Shown here: in pieces, positions 41,606 through 50,298 of the stretch | Layout of the letters: each line of letters opens with the position of its first letter | Numbering within the stretch: position 1 is the stretch's first letter | Assembly: GCA_031390175.1 (NCBI GenBank) | Contig: JANMTF010000195.1 | Coordinates: 13,273 to 77,272, forward strand | Length of the DNA stretch: 64,000 bases | Source: JAAFIP01 sp031390175 | GTDB lineage: Bacteria; Pseudomonadota; Gammaproteobacteria; Burkholderiales; Burkholderiaceae_C | Reading direction: 5' to 3' | Made by a program: the position numbers and the translations under genes | Notes under the pieces: model-generated | What the model saw: the letters and a program-made list of their open reading frames with translations, nothing else | What the model was told of the DNA's origin: nothing | Databases searched by the model: none

Positions 41606-43519
41606 TTACCGCATCAAGCGCAGTACCTCGTCCCCATAGGCTTCCAGTTTTTTCGCCCCCATGCCACTGATGCCCGACAGCTGTGCCAAAGACTGCGGCG
41701 CGAGTGTGGCAATCGAGATCAAAGTGGCATCGTGGAAGATCACATAGGCAGGCAGATTGTGCTCTTTGGCCACTTCGGCGCGCCAGGCTTTGAGGGCGGC
41801 AAAGCGTTCGCGGGCCCCCAGGTTCATGTCGGCAGTGGCTTTTTCTTTGTTGATTTTGTCTTGGATAGACTTCTCGCTGGATGCCTTGCGCGACGAGGCG
41901 GTGGCGCGCTCGGTCACGGCCTCGCGCACTTCGAGCTTGTGGTCGCTGCGCAAAAACTCCTTGGCCGCTGCGGTGAGCTGCAAGGTATTGAAGGCTTCAG
42001 CGTTCACGTTGATCATGCCCAGCGCGATGAGTTGCCTGAACACGCTGCGCCACTGCTGCTCGCCTACATCCGCACCAATGCCGAAGGTGCTGAGTGTGCT
42101 GTGGTTGAACTGCGCCATTTTGTCGGTGGTTTTGCCGCGCAGAATGTCAATCAAGTGGCCTGCACCAAAGCTGATGCCACTGGCTTGCTGCACGCGGAAG
42201 ATGCAACTAATGGCTTTGCGTGCCGCCTCGGTGGCGTCCCACACCGCCGCCGGGCTCATGCAGTTGTCGCAGTTGCCACACCTGAAACTCAAACGTTTGC
42301 CGTCGCCATCCAACTCACCCGTGACCTTCTGGTCGAAGTAACCGAGCAGCCGCCCCCGGCGGCAATCCATGGCCTCTGACAATGCCAACAGCGCATCGAG
42401 CTTGCCGCGCATCACCTGTTTGTAGGTCTCGCCTGCGGGGCTCTCATCGATCATGCGGCGCTGGTTCACCACGTCTTGCAAGCCGTAGCACATCCAGGCG
42501 TTGGCGGGTTCGCCGTCGCGGCCTGCTCTGCCGGTTTCTTGGTAGTAGCCTTCGATGTTTTTGGGCATGTCCAGATGGGCGACAAAGCGCACGTCGGGTT
42601 TGTCAATGCCCATGCCAAAAGCGATGGTGGCCACCATCACCACCGCCTCGCCCAGCGTGCCGTCGCTGCGCAAAAACGCATCCTGGTTGGCTTGGCGCAC
42701 GGCACGGTCTAGCCCGGCATGGTAGGGCAGGGCGCGCACGCCGTGCTCGCAAAGCATATCGGCCACCTCTTCCACCCGTTTGCGCGACTGGCAGTACACA
42801 ATGCCTGCGTCGCCGGTGTGTTCGGTATCGATAAAGCGCAGCAGCTGTTTACGCGGGTCGTTCTTCTCGACTATTTTGTAGCGGATGTTCGGGCGGTCAA
42901 AGCTGGAGACGAACTGCTTGGCATCCTGCAGTTGCAGTCGCTCGACAATGTCGCTGCGCGTCAGCGCATCGGCGGTAGCGGTAAGGGCTACCCGCGGTGT
43001 GCTGGGGAAACGTTCGTGCAGCACCGTGAGCGAGCGGTATTCGGGCCTGAAATCATGCCCCCACTGGCTCACGCAATGCGCCTCGTCAATGGCAAACAGG
43101 CTGAGCTGACCGCGCTCGTAGAGCGAGTCCATCAGCGCCAAAAAGCGCGCATTGGTCACCCGCTCGGGCGCGGCGTACAGCAGGGTGATCTCGCCGCGCA
43201 GCAGCTTTTGCTCGACCGCATTGGCCTCTTGCCCGGTAAGGGTGGAGTTGAGAAACGCGGCCTCTACGCCCGCCTCGTGCAAAGCGCCCACCTGGTCGTG
43301 CATCAGCGCAATCAGCGGCGAAACGACGACCGTAATGCCTTTGCCCAACTGCTGGCGTGCGATGGCGGGGATTTGAAAGCACAGCGACTTGCCGCTGCCG
43401 GTGGGCATCAGCACCAGCGCGTCGCCACCGTGGATAAGGTGCTCTATCGCCGCCTCTTGGTGCCCACGGAAAGCGGAGTAGCCAAAAACGTCGTGGAGGA
43501 TGGTGTGCGGGAGAGACAA
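41606..43519 (-). CDS. recQ: ATP-dependent DNA helicase RecQ
   Basis: 637 residues, TTG start at 43519 (a TGA lies five codons above, and no ATG before the conserved FGYSAFRGHQEAAIEH). 3'-5' helicase in recombination and fork repair, partner of TopB. Walker A MPTGSGKS, DEAH box AIDEAHCVSQWGHDFRPEY, motif VI QETGRAGRDGEPA, a zinc site (FRCGNCDNCMSPA), winged helix, and a C-terminal HRDC domain (about 560-637). All motifs intact. Confidence 0.97.
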   Translation of the reverse strand: MSLPHTILHDVFGYSAFRGHQEAAIEHLIHGGDALVLMPTGSGKSLCFQIPAIARQQLGKGITVVVSPLIALMHDQVGALHEAGVEAAFLNSTLTGQEANAVEQKLLRGEITLLYAAPERVTNARFLALMDSLYERGQLSLFAIDEAHCVSQWGHDFRPEYRSLTVLHERFPSTPRVALTATADALTRSDIVERLQLQDAKQFVSSFDRPNIRYKIVEKNDPRKQLLRFIDTEHTGDAGIVYCQSRKRVEEVADMLCEHGVRALPYHAGLDRAVRQANQDAFLRSDGTLGEAVVMVATIAFGMGIDKPDVRFVAHLDMPKNIEGYYQETGRAGRDGEPANAWMCYGLQDVVNQRRMIDESPAGETYKQVMRGKLDALLALSEAMDCRRGRLLGYFDQKVTGELDGDGKRLSFRCGNCDNCMSPAAVWDATEAARKAISCIFRVQQASGISFGAGHLIDILRGKTTDKMAQFNHSTLSTFGIGADVGEQQWRSVFRQLIALGMINVNAEAFNTLQLTAAAKEFLRSDHKLEVREAVTERATASSRKASSEKSIQDKINKEKATADMNLGARERFAALKAWRAEVAKEHNLPAYVIFHDATLISIATLAPQSLAQLSGISGMGAKKLEAYGDEVLRLMR

Positions 43520-43551
43520 AGCGTGAACAACTCAAAAAAATGAAACAATAT

Positions 43552-43606
43552 CGCTACTAATAAAATAGCTGTTCCCGCAATATTCTATGGGGCTAGAGCT
43601 CTATTT
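43552..43606 (+). repeat. dispersed repeat between recQ and a GST gene
   Basis: CGCTACTAATAAAATAGCTG, then TTCCCGCAATATTCTATGGG, then GCTAGAGCTCTATTTT. Confidence 0.8.
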
Positions 43607-43649
43607 TAATGGATGAAAGGGCGTGGATTGAGGTTTACTTGCACTGCGC

Positions 43650-44312
43650 TTATGCAGCGCCCGCGTACAAGTTGAGCTGCAAGCGCTCACGCTCTATCAC
43701 CCGCGCCACGGCTGGCAGGGCGGCCAGTTTTTGCACATGCGCCCATGCGGCGCTAAAGCCTGCGGGATTAATACCCGCTATGCTGCCCCAGCGCAATAAA
43801 GTGAGGGTATAGCAGTCCAACGGGCCAAGGGTGTGACCCGCCAGAAATGCTTGGCCTTGCCTTTGGGCAGCTGCCGCCAACGCGTCTATTTCGGCCAGTT
43901 GCTTGGCAAACAACTGGGCGTTGTAGGTTTTCAGCTCGGGATGCAGCGCCGGATTGTCGGTGAACTTTTGCGGCATAAAAATATGCGTGAAGGTAGGGTG
44001 CACGGTATTGTTCATCCACGCCAGGGTTTGCAGCATGCGTGCTTTGGCCAAAGGCTGGCTGGGCACATACTGCATCTGCGGGTACTGGTCACTCAGATAG
44101 CCTACGATGGCAACGATTTGCGTAATGGTTTGCCCGCCATCCACCAATACCGGCACCTGACCACGCGGGTTGATGGCCTGGTAAGCCTCGCCATTTTGCT
44201 CACCCTTGTGCAGCTTGACCATGATGGGTTCATAGGCTGCCCCCGAGGCTTCGAGCAATACATGCGGTACAAACGAGCATGCGCCTGGCGCAAAATACAG
44301 CTGGGGTGACAT
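43650..44312 (-). CDS. glutathione S-transferase family protein
   Basis: 220 residues. Thioredoxin-fold N-terminal domain with LYFAPGACSFVPHVLLEASG (residues 5-24) and GQVPVLVDGG (about 51-60), then the all-helical C-terminal domain (about 85-210). The Ser/Cys in PGACS fits beta-class enzymes. The C-terminal domain has the conserved LAGHTLGPLDCYTLTLLRWG (N-cap box region). Substrate unknown. Single gene. Confidence 0.88.
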   Translation of the reverse strand: MSPQLYFAPGACSFVPHVLLEASGAAYEPIMVKLHKGEQNGEAYQAINPRGQVPVLVDGGQTITQIVAIVGYLSDQYPQMQYVPSQPLAKARMLQTLAWMNNTVHPTFTHIFMPQKFTDNPALHPELKTYNAQLFAKQLAEIDALAAAAQRQGQAFLAGHTLGPLDCYTLTLLRWGSIAGINPAGFSAAWAHVQKLAALPAVARVIERERLQLNLYAGAA

Positions 44313-44419
44313 GGGTAAACTCCGGTAGTGAAGCCGCTGATTTTAAGGCCGTTTACGTCACGGTAACACCGTTGGCGATCTGCTTAAAGGGTAGTTTTAT
44401 ATGCCGTTTATGCCCCTAA

Positions 44420-44460
44420 ACCTCTAGAACATTGCGCAAGCAGCTATGAAATTAATAGTA
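44420..44460 (-). repeat. dispersed repeat covering the ychJ start
   Basis: CCTCTAGAACATTGCGCAAG, then CAGCTATGAAATTAATAG. The ATG of the ychJ-like gene is within it (44446). Confidence 0.75.
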
Positions 44461-44889
44461 TCTGAAAAAACCTGTCCATGCCGTCAGCGAGAGGAGGTGC
44501 CGACGGCCTACGCTCAGTGCTGTCAGCCGTGGCACCAGGGCTTGCAGCATGCAGTGCATGCCACTACGCCCGAGCAGTTGATGCGCTCGCGCTACAGCGC
44601 CTATGCACTGGCTACCCACAACAACCCTCAAGGCCACACCATGCTGGCCTACGTGCAGGCCACTTGGCACCACGGCAGCGCGCCGGGTGATTGGGAATTC
44701 TCCCCCATCCAGTGGACGGGCTTGGAAGTTCTCAACTCCGAACAATCGCAGGACGCGGGCATTGTGGAGTTTGTCGCCTATTACAAAGAGAACGGCAAAG
44801 CGCACAAGATGCACGAAATCAGCCGCTTTGTCCGCAGCGACGACGGCGCGCGGTGGTTGTACATTGATGGACAAGCGGGCCAAGCCTAA
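44446..44889 (+). CDS. YchJ-family SEC-C motif protein
   Basis: 147 residues. CPC(R) near the start (TCPCRQREEVPTAYAQCCQP, residues 9-28) and then TPEQLMRSRYSAYALA (about 41-56), which are the two YchJ/UPF0225 hallmarks, followed by an NTF2-like fold. Function not known. The start ATG and the first ~5 codons (MKLIV) are part of a dispersed repeat, and no ribosome site is evident. It is short of the C-terminal CXCGS metal motif seen in some relatives. Confidence 0.85.
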   Translation: MKLIVSEKTCPCRQREEVPTAYAQCCQPWHQGLQHAVHATTPEQLMRSRYSAYALATHNNPQGHTMLAYVQATWHHGSAPGDWEFSPIQWTGLEVLNSEQSQDAGIVEFVAYYKENGKAHKMHEISRFVRSDDGARWLYIDGQAGQA

Positions 44890-44916
44890 GCCCCTGATGG
44901 GCCAAACCTGTCGTAG

Positions 44917-45345
44917 CTAGTCTTGCGGCTCAAGCAGTATGGACACTGCGCTGGCATTGGTGTGCCAATGCTGTGTGCGGGATGTATGGCGGCGCAGGTC
45001 GCTTAAAAATGCTGCCATTTCCAATAAGTTGCAACCGTTGCGCCAACCAACCGCACGGTTCGGAAACATGCGCACCCGTGCGCGGGCATCGGTCATCAAC
45101 ACATGCCATTGGCGCGGGCGAAGGTGCAAACGAATGGCTTGTGTGATCGCCTCTACTTCTGGCTCAACGCCTTCAAAAAGACAAATCCACCGGTCACTCC
45201 CAGCCATGACGATACCGGTAATGCTGCTGGCCGTGTCCAACGCACACATCGCCTCCACCCAAGCCTGGATGTCAGACATGGGCGTAAGCGGGTTGTTGAC
45301 GCTTAAGAAAACCGTCTTTTGAATCAGCTGTGCGGAACGCACCAT
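44917..45345 (-). CDS. degenerate BLUF-domain protein
   Basis: 142 residues from the ATG at 45345 (start uncertain, no clear ribosome site). Pattern fits the BLUF blue-light domain: SSITGIVMAGSDRWICLFEG and AITQAIRLHLRPRQWHVLM, then FPNRAVGW. But the flavin-contacting positions differ: the N-terminal Tyr is Val (FLSVNN), the Asn of N-X4-LTG is Asp, and the Gln of F-Q-LEG is Cys (WICLFEG). Probably does not bind flavin in the usual way; may be a structural or protein-binding relative. Neighbours give no hint. Confidence 0.65.
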   Translation of the reverse strand: MVRSAQLIQKTVFLSVNNPLTPMSDIQAWVEAMCALDTASSITGIVMAGSDRWICLFEGVEPEVEAITQAIRLHLRPRQWHVLMTDARARVRMFPNRAVGWRNGCNLLEMAAFLSDLRRHTSRTQHWHTNASAVSILLEPQD

Positions 45346-45551
45346 AAGGCAGTATGTTTCATTCGGCGCTTCTTGATTTGCGGGCCGGGGAATTGTCAAA
45401 ATTGAACTTGGTGACTGGTGCAAGTTTGGACTGCACATGCACTGTTTCAATGCATTAACGACGTGTATTAATGAATATTTGACGATGCAATGCCGTTACT
45501 TTAATGCGCTTTACGAGTGATAAATGTCACGTAAGTTAGGAGTAACTTCTC

Positions 45552-45593
45552 TATTTTTGCAAGCGCGCAGTCATACTTTAGTTTGCAAAAATA
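45552..45593. promoter_or_regulatory. inverted repeat TATTTTTGCAA-N20-TTGCAAAAATA
   Basis: Perfect 11 bp arms in the interval between two minus-strand genes, 30 bp after the end of the DUF3717/DUF1289 gene. Could be an operator for the BLUF-like gene or part of a transcript end; no T-run for a classical terminator. Confidence 0.4.
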
Positions 45594-45622
45594 TGCGGCA
45601 CCGCCTACCAAGCGTTAACGAC

Positions 45623-46096
45623 TCAGGCCTTCTGCACACGTTCAGCGTAGCGGTTAAACCGCCATGCACTGCCTTCTAGCGTAATGCGTTGCCACACCGC
45701 TCGCTTAGCGGCCGGGGCCAGCTCTGGCCAGTGTTGTACCTCGCCAAAGCTGCGCCCACAGCCTTTGCAGAAGTCGTCACCTTGGCTGGTGGAGCAAATG
45801 GCGATGCAAGGTGTATCGGGCGTGCTCTCGTACCACAACAGCCAAGCGGCGTAGGCCTTGCGGGGCATGCTGCGCTCGTCCGCCCTGTCTTGGTGGTAAA
45901 AAACCAACAAGGCATACACCTCTGCCAAAGCGCGCAACTCGGGTGCCAAGGTAATGCCATCGGGTGAAGGCGCGCGTGCACGCCAATAGTTAATGGCTGC
46001 TTCTATGTCGGTGATGTGGATGCCCAAGCTGCTTGGGCCGCTGGAAACAGGCGCGGCAACGGAGCTAGTGGGCGTATGGAGGGCTATCGTGGACAT
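45623..46096 (-). CDS. DUF3717 / DUF1289 protein
   Basis: 157 residues from the ATG at 46096 (MSTIALHTP). Residues about 25-80 match DUF3717 (ITDIEAAINYWRARAP, PELRALAEVYALLVFYHQDR); residues about 95-150 are DUF1289 (TPCIAICSTSQGDDFCKGCG, then RSFGEV--W) with a four-Cys cluster likely binding metal. Function unknown. The two domains are commonly separate or fused in Burkholderiales. Confidence 0.82.
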   Translation of the reverse strand: MSTIALHTPTSSVAAPVSSGPSSLGIHITDIEAAINYWRARAPSPDGITLAPELRALAEVYALLVFYHQDRADERSMPRKAYAAWLLWYESTPDTPCIAICSTSQGDDFCKGCGRSFGEVQHWPELAPAAKRAVWQRITLEGSAWRFNRYAERVQKA

Positions 46097-46155
46097 GGGA
46101 ATCGGATGATACCGCGCTGTCACCCAGCTGCGCCGCTTTAGGGCTTAGATACTTC

Positions 46156-47112
46156 TTAGGGAAGAGTCTTGGGAGATGTCCTCACACTCCACAGCATAGT
46201 GATGGCCAGTACCGCCACTACAACACCTAGCGACACCAACACCGGAATCTTGAACACATCGATCAACACCATCTTGGTCCCGATAAATACCAACACCACG
46301 GCCAGGCCATAAGTGAGCAAATGGAACTTGCTGGCCACCGCAGCGAGCAAAAAGTACATCGCCCGCAGGCCCAGAATGGCAAACACATTGGAGGTCAACA
46401 CAATGAAAGGGTCGCTGGTGATGGCAAAAATGGCAGGGATCGAGTCCACCGCAAAGATCACGTCCGTCAGACCTACCAGACAGATCACCATGAACAGCGG
46501 TGTGGCAATTTTTTTGCCGTTTTCCACGGTCCAAAATTTCTCGCCATCGTAGTTTTTACTGACCGGCAAAATGCGGCGCAGCAGCTTGAGCGCCGGGTTG
46601 TCGTCCAGCGACTGCTCTTTGCCTGCAGCCCACCACATCTTGATGCCAGTGAGAATAAGGAAAGCCCCGAACACGTACAAAATCCAGTGGAACTGCTGGA
46701 GCAACCAGCCGCCGACCAAGATCATGATGGTGCGCAGCACGATGGCACCGATGATGCCGATCATCAGCACCCGTTTTTGGTAGACCGCTGGCACGGCAAA
46801 ATAGGTAAAGATCATCAAGAAAACAAAGATGTTGTCTACTGCCAGCGATTTCTCGATCAGATAGCCGGTAAGAAACTCCAGCGCCTTGGTGGTGGCTATT
46901 GCAGGATCGCCCGTGGTGTCTTTTACAGCCCACCAGAACAGGGCGTTGAACGTCAAACTGGCCAGCACCCAAATGATGGACCACTGCATGGCTTCTTTGA
47001 CACCGACCTCGTGGGCGCCTTGTTTTTTAAGCACCACAAAATCAATAAACAGCGCCACCAGAACGACAGCGATAAATGCGGCCCATAGCCACAGAGGAGC
47101 AATTGTTTGCAT
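46156..47112 (-). CDS. TerC/Alx-family membrane protein
   Basis: 318 residues from the ATG at 47112 (a GTG just before is an alternative). Eight to nine membrane helices; TerC marks: GYLIEKSLAVDNIFVFLMIF (Asp in the second conserved segment) and LVGLTDVIFAVDSIPAIFAI. Family members handle manganese or tellurite; Alx of E. coli is a manganese exporter. A yybP-ykoY manganese riboswitch lies just upstream on the same strand, which strongly points to a Mn role. Monocistronic. Confidence 0.92.
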   Translation of the reverse strand: MQTIAPLWLWAAFIAVVLVALFIDFVVLKKQGAHEVGVKEAMQWSIIWVLASLTFNALFWWAVKDTTGDPAIATTKALEFLTGYLIEKSLAVDNIFVFLMIFTYFAVPAVYQKRVLMIGIIGAIVLRTIMILVGGWLLQQFHWILYVFGAFLILTGIKMWWAAGKEQSLDDNPALKLLRRILPVSKNYDGEKFWTVENGKKIATPLFMVICLVGLTDVIFAVDSIPAIFAITSDPFIVLTSNVFAILGLRAMYFLLAAVASKFHLLTYGLAVVLVFIGTKMVLIDVFKIPVLVSLGVVVAVLAITMLWSVRTSPKTLP

Positions 47113-47148
47113 CACGAAACTTTTTAGTTGACGGAGTTAGAGGTAACT

Positions 47149-47310
47149 CCGAAAGGTCTTGCGGGGTGGCAACGCATGCGCATGAAGGCATGTGTTTTGA
47201 TGGCTTCCCGTGCTCCGGCTGTTATTAAAATAATAGCAACGTACTGACGAAACACGGGCACTGCAATGCTTTTTACTGTAAAGCTTTGGAGCGCGCTACT
47301 CCCCTTTCGG
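47149..47310 (-). ncRNA. yybP-ykoY manganese riboswitch
   Basis: Minus strand, in the 5' leader of the terC gene. It begins CCGAAAGGGGAGTAGCGCGC and ends GCAAGACCTTTCGG. The outer stem CCGAAAGG/CCTTTCGG is perfect; GGGGAGTAGC and GCAAGACCTTT are the conserved loops of this riboswitch class. A hairpin GGAGTTA-CCTC-TAACTCC (47133-47150) directly after shares bases with the 3' strand of the outer stem, so the two can exclude each other. Length 162 nt. Confidence 0.9.
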
Positions 47311-47423
47311 TGAAACAATTATGCAGTAATTCGCCACCGCACCTGGTAGCCCTACGCCGTTGGAGGCTATTGCTCGCCAGCACCGTGAGCTGCGCGCCTT
47401 GGGCGCGATGCTATGCTCCGGGT

Positions 47424-47777
47424 ATGAAATTACTCATTAAATGGCTGCTCAGTGCCATGGCCTTGCTGGCTGTGGCACACTTTTATTCCGGCGTAACGGT
47501 TCAAAGTTTCACAGCCGCTTTGATCGCTGCCTTTGTGATTGGCCTGCTCAACACGATTGTGCGGCCCATCTTGGTGGTGCTCACCTTGCCGGTCACCATC
47601 ATTTCCCTGGGCTTGTTTTTGTTCGTCATCAACGCGCTGATGTTTTGGGCAGCGTCGAGCCTGCTGGAGGGCTTTCAGGTGCGTGATTTCACCGCTGCTT
47701 TGGTGGGCTCGCTACTGTACTCCGTGGCGGGTATGGTGATCGAGGCGGCCTTGGAGCGGGTGTTCAAGAAGGCGTAA
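47424..47777 (+). CDS. phage-holin-family (YvlD-like) small membrane protein
   Basis: 117 residues from the ATG at 47424, four membrane helices. FVIGLLNTIVRPILVVLTLP and VTIISLGLFLFVINALMFW are the marks of the DUF360/YvlD group. Inner membrane; function unknown. Starts 113 bp from the riboswitch 5' end, divergent. Confidence 0.88.
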   Translation: MKLLIKWLLSAMALLAVAHFYSGVTVQSFTAALIAAFVIGLLNTIVRPILVVLTLPVTIISLGLFLFVINALMFWAASSLLEGFQVRDFTAALVGSLLYSVAGMVIEAALERVFKKA

Positions 47778-47862
47778 TGCCCCTTTGCGGCATACCGGCG
47801 CAGCCAGCGCTGTAGCAGAGCAAGGCGGCGGGACAGAACATCGTGCTGATCTGTTAGCAGAG

Positions 47863-49551
47863 TCAGTTCAGTGGTTTGTCGTTATGCAGTTCGCGTACCA
47901 GTACCTGCACCGCGCGGGTCCGTGCATCGATGATGGACGATTCAATGTGGTCAGGCGTAACCAAGCGCCTGGCAAGATCTTGGCCGGCTTTCAAACGGTC
48001 CAAAGCGGCCGAGTAGTCCAGCAAAGCCATCCGTGCCTCAGCTTGCGCGCGGATGGCGCGCAGGGGCTGATTTTTGGCGGTGTAAGCGCCGGCCAGTGCA
48101 TCCCAGGCAGGCGCATCGTTGGGCCGCCCAACCACCCAGCTTTGTAGACGCTCTATCACTTCGGCTAAGGTATCGTGTACACCAGATAGCTTGGTCGCTG
48201 ACTGGGCCCACAGCAGCAAAGCCGCACGCTGTTGCACACGAGCAGGCGCCACGCGCAATGGGCCATTGGGCACCTGCGCAGCCACATAAGGCAACAATGC
48301 GGCCTGTGCTTTGGTGTGGTTGCCCTGAGCCATGGCAATTTCAGCTACTATTAAATCGATAGCTGCTCTCGCATTATTTTGTTGGGCTAGTGCCGGATTT
48401 TTATCACTTTCCAGTAATTGAACTGCGCTGGCAGCCAGACTACTGGCAGTCGACAAATCACGCAGCTTAAACGCTGCCAAACTGCCCCCATAGAGCTGGC
48501 CAATGGCTTGGGCTTGGGTTGCGCGCTGCGGGTTGGCCGTGGAAGTAGCAGTAAGAGTAGCAGGCACAGTGGCAGCCACGCGGCGCGCCTGCGCCAGCTC
48601 TGAGCGCAGCTTGTCTACGCCAGGGTCGGCCAGCAGGCGCGATCGCGTAGCAATGATGGCGTGCTCTATGGCCAGCACCTCGTTTTCTTGCGCGGCTGTG
48701 GCGCGGCCAGTGGGTTTACTGAGCCCACTGGGCGGGCTCAGTTGCAAGCGGGCCTGCATATCGCCTATGCGCTCGCTGGTCAATGGATGCGTGCGCAGGT
48801 AGGGAAAACTGCCGTTGTCGTTGATGCGGTTGGCCAAGGCCAGTTTGTCGAACATGCCCACAAAGCCTTGCACGTCGAATTGCGCGTCTTGCATCACTTG
48901 GTAGCCTACGCGGTCAGCTTCGCGCTCCATATCGCGAGAAAAATTAAGCTGCGCTTGCGCACCCACCGCTTGGCTGCCGGTGATGACCGCATTGGCCACA
49001 TCGGAATTTTTGCGCGCTGCCAATGCGCCCAAGATCATTGCGCCTAGCAATACCGGTCCCATCTGGTTTTGCTGCGTCGTCATGCGCGCTATGTGGCGCT
49101 GCGTCACATGGCTGAGCTCATGCGCCATCACCGAGGCCAGCTCGTCGCGGTTGGCCACCATGGCGATCAAACCCAGGTGCACGCCCATATAACCGCCAGG
49201 CAGGGCAAAGGCGTTGACCGTGCGGTCACGCGCCAACACCACTTCCCAGGCAAAGCGCTCGGCCAGCTGGGGCGTGATATCGCCGCGCTGGCGCGCGGTT
49301 TGCAGCAAGGGCTGCCAAATGCGCTGCAAATAGTCGGCGATCAAAGGATCGTCCAGATAGTCTGGATCACGGTAAATCTCGCGCGCAATACGCTGGCCTA
49401 GCTGGCGCTCAGCCGCCACGCTCATCTCTTGCCCATCACCCAGTTGCGGCAAACTGCTTTGGCTGGATACCTGCGTTGGCAGCAAAGCAGACGCTACAAA
49501 TAAAGTAGCTGCTCCCGCAATACTCCGGAGGGCTAGAGGCCTTTTTTGCAT
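47863..49551 (-). CDS. bepA: M48-family metalloprotease, BepA-like
   Basis: 562 residues. Periplasmic zinc protease with TPR-type C-terminus, like BepA, which controls LptD assembly. HEXXH in MAHELSHVTQRH (about 143-154), third ligand Glu in EREADRVGYQ (about 209), then a long helical region with repeats. The signal peptide (MQKRPLALRSIAGAATLFVA) is encoded by a dispersed-repeat copy (49492-49548), including the stretch right before the ATG codon; a second copy is read in frame at residues about 383-402 (NPALAQQNNARAAIDLIVAE). Single gene, divergent from moaC. Confidence 0.9.
   Translation of the reverse strand: MQKRPLALRSIAGAATLFVASALLPTQVSSQSSLPQLGDGQEMSVAAERQLGQRIAREIYRDPDYLDDPLIADYLQRIWQPLLQTARQRGDITPQLAERFAWEVVLARDRTVNAFALPGGYMGVHLGLIAMVANRDELASVMAHELSHVTQRHIARMTTQQNQMGPVLLGAMILGALAARKNSDVANAVITGSQAVGAQAQLNFSRDMEREADRVGYQVMQDAQFDVQGFVGMFDKLALANRINDNGSFPYLRTHPLTSERIGDMQARLQLSPPSGLSKPTGRATAAQENEVLAIEHAIIATRSRLLADPGVDKLRSELAQARRVAATVPATLTATSTANPQRATQAQAIGQLYGGSLAAFKLRDLSTASSLAASAVQLLESDKNPALAQQNNARAAIDLIVAEIAMAQGNHTKAQAALLPYVAAQVPNGPLRVAPARVQQRAALLLWAQSATKLSGVHDTLAEVIERLQSWVVGRPNDAPAWDALAGAYTAKNQPLRAIRAQAEARMALLDYSAALDRLKAGQDLARRLVTPDHIESSIIDARTRAVQVLVRELHNDKPLN
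48344..48400 (+). repeat. dispersed repeat in the middle of the M48 gene
   Basis: CTACTATTAAATCGATAGCT, then GCTCTCGCATTATTTTGTTG, then GGCTAGTGCCGGATTT; in frame on the minus strand (NPALAQQNNARAAIDLIV). Confidence 0.75.
49492..49548 (+). repeat. dispersed repeat encoding the M48 signal peptide
   Basis: CGCTACAAATAAAGTAGCTG, then CTCCCGCAATACTCCGG, then AGGGCTAGAGGCCTTTTTTG. Read on the minus strand it gives RPLALRSIAGAATLFVAS right after the start Met. Confidence 0.8.
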
Positions 49552-49761
49552 GTAAATACAATCAATACAAATGGATGGATAAACAAACTACGGCTTAAGA
49601 TGAGCACACCGATACAAGCCCTGTCACTGCCAGATTTAATGCAAAATATGCACCGCTAGTCTGCACGCCGCCTTTCCAGAGATTTCCTGCGCCGGACATA
49701 CGCTTATGATGCCAAGTAAAGATAAAGGTTGCGTAAAGAGATGTTGAAGGTAACAAACAAT

Positions 49762-50271
49762 ATGCCACATAACGGTTTAACGCATTTTGACCAATCTGGT
49801 CACGCCCATATGGTTGACGTGGCGGACAAGCCTGCTACGCGGCGCGTGGCGGTGGCCCAAGGCTGCATTGTGATGCAGGCCGCCACCTTGGCGCTGATTG
49901 AGTCTGGCAGCGCTAAAAAGGGCGATGTGCTGGGAATTGCGCGCATTGCGGGTATCCAGGCTGCCAAAAAAACCAGCGATCTGATCCCTCTGTGCCATCC
50001 GCTGGCTTTGACCCGGGTCGCTATAGAGTTTTCCGCAGATCGGGGCACAGCGTCGCAAGCACAGGCGGTTCCCACCGTCACCTGCACCGCTACGGTAGAA
50101 ACCGTAGGCCCTACCGGCGTAGAGATGGAGGCGCTGTGCGCCGCCAGTGTGGCTTTGCTGACGATTTACGATATGTGCAAAGCCGTTGACCGCGGTATGA
50201 CGGTGCACAGCCTGCGCTTGGTGGAAAAGCATGGCGGAAAATCGGGCAGTTTTGTGGCCGGCGCGCCTTAA
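49762..50271 (+). CDS. moaC: cyclic pyranopterin monophosphate synthase MoaC
   Basis: 169 residues from the ATG at 49762 (MPHNGLTHFDQSGHAHMVDV); an ATG at 49741 in frame is an alternative, with no better ribosome site. Completes the pyranopterin ring in molybdenum cofactor synthesis. Motifs: GIARIAGIQAAKKTSDLIPL, CHPLALTRV, and GVEMEALCAASVALLTIYDM then CKAVDR. No other moa gene is near. Convergent with glnE. Confidence 0.95.
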   Translation: MPHNGLTHFDQSGHAHMVDVADKPATRRVAVAQGCIVMQAATLALIESGSAKKGDVLGIARIAGIQAAKKTSDLIPLCHPLALTRVAIEFSADRGTASQAQAVPTVTCTATVETVGPTGVEMEALCAASVALLTIYDMCKAVDRGMTVHSLRLVEKHGGKSGSFVAGAP

Positions 50272-50298
50272 TCGCGCAAGGGTGCAGACACCCGGCCC

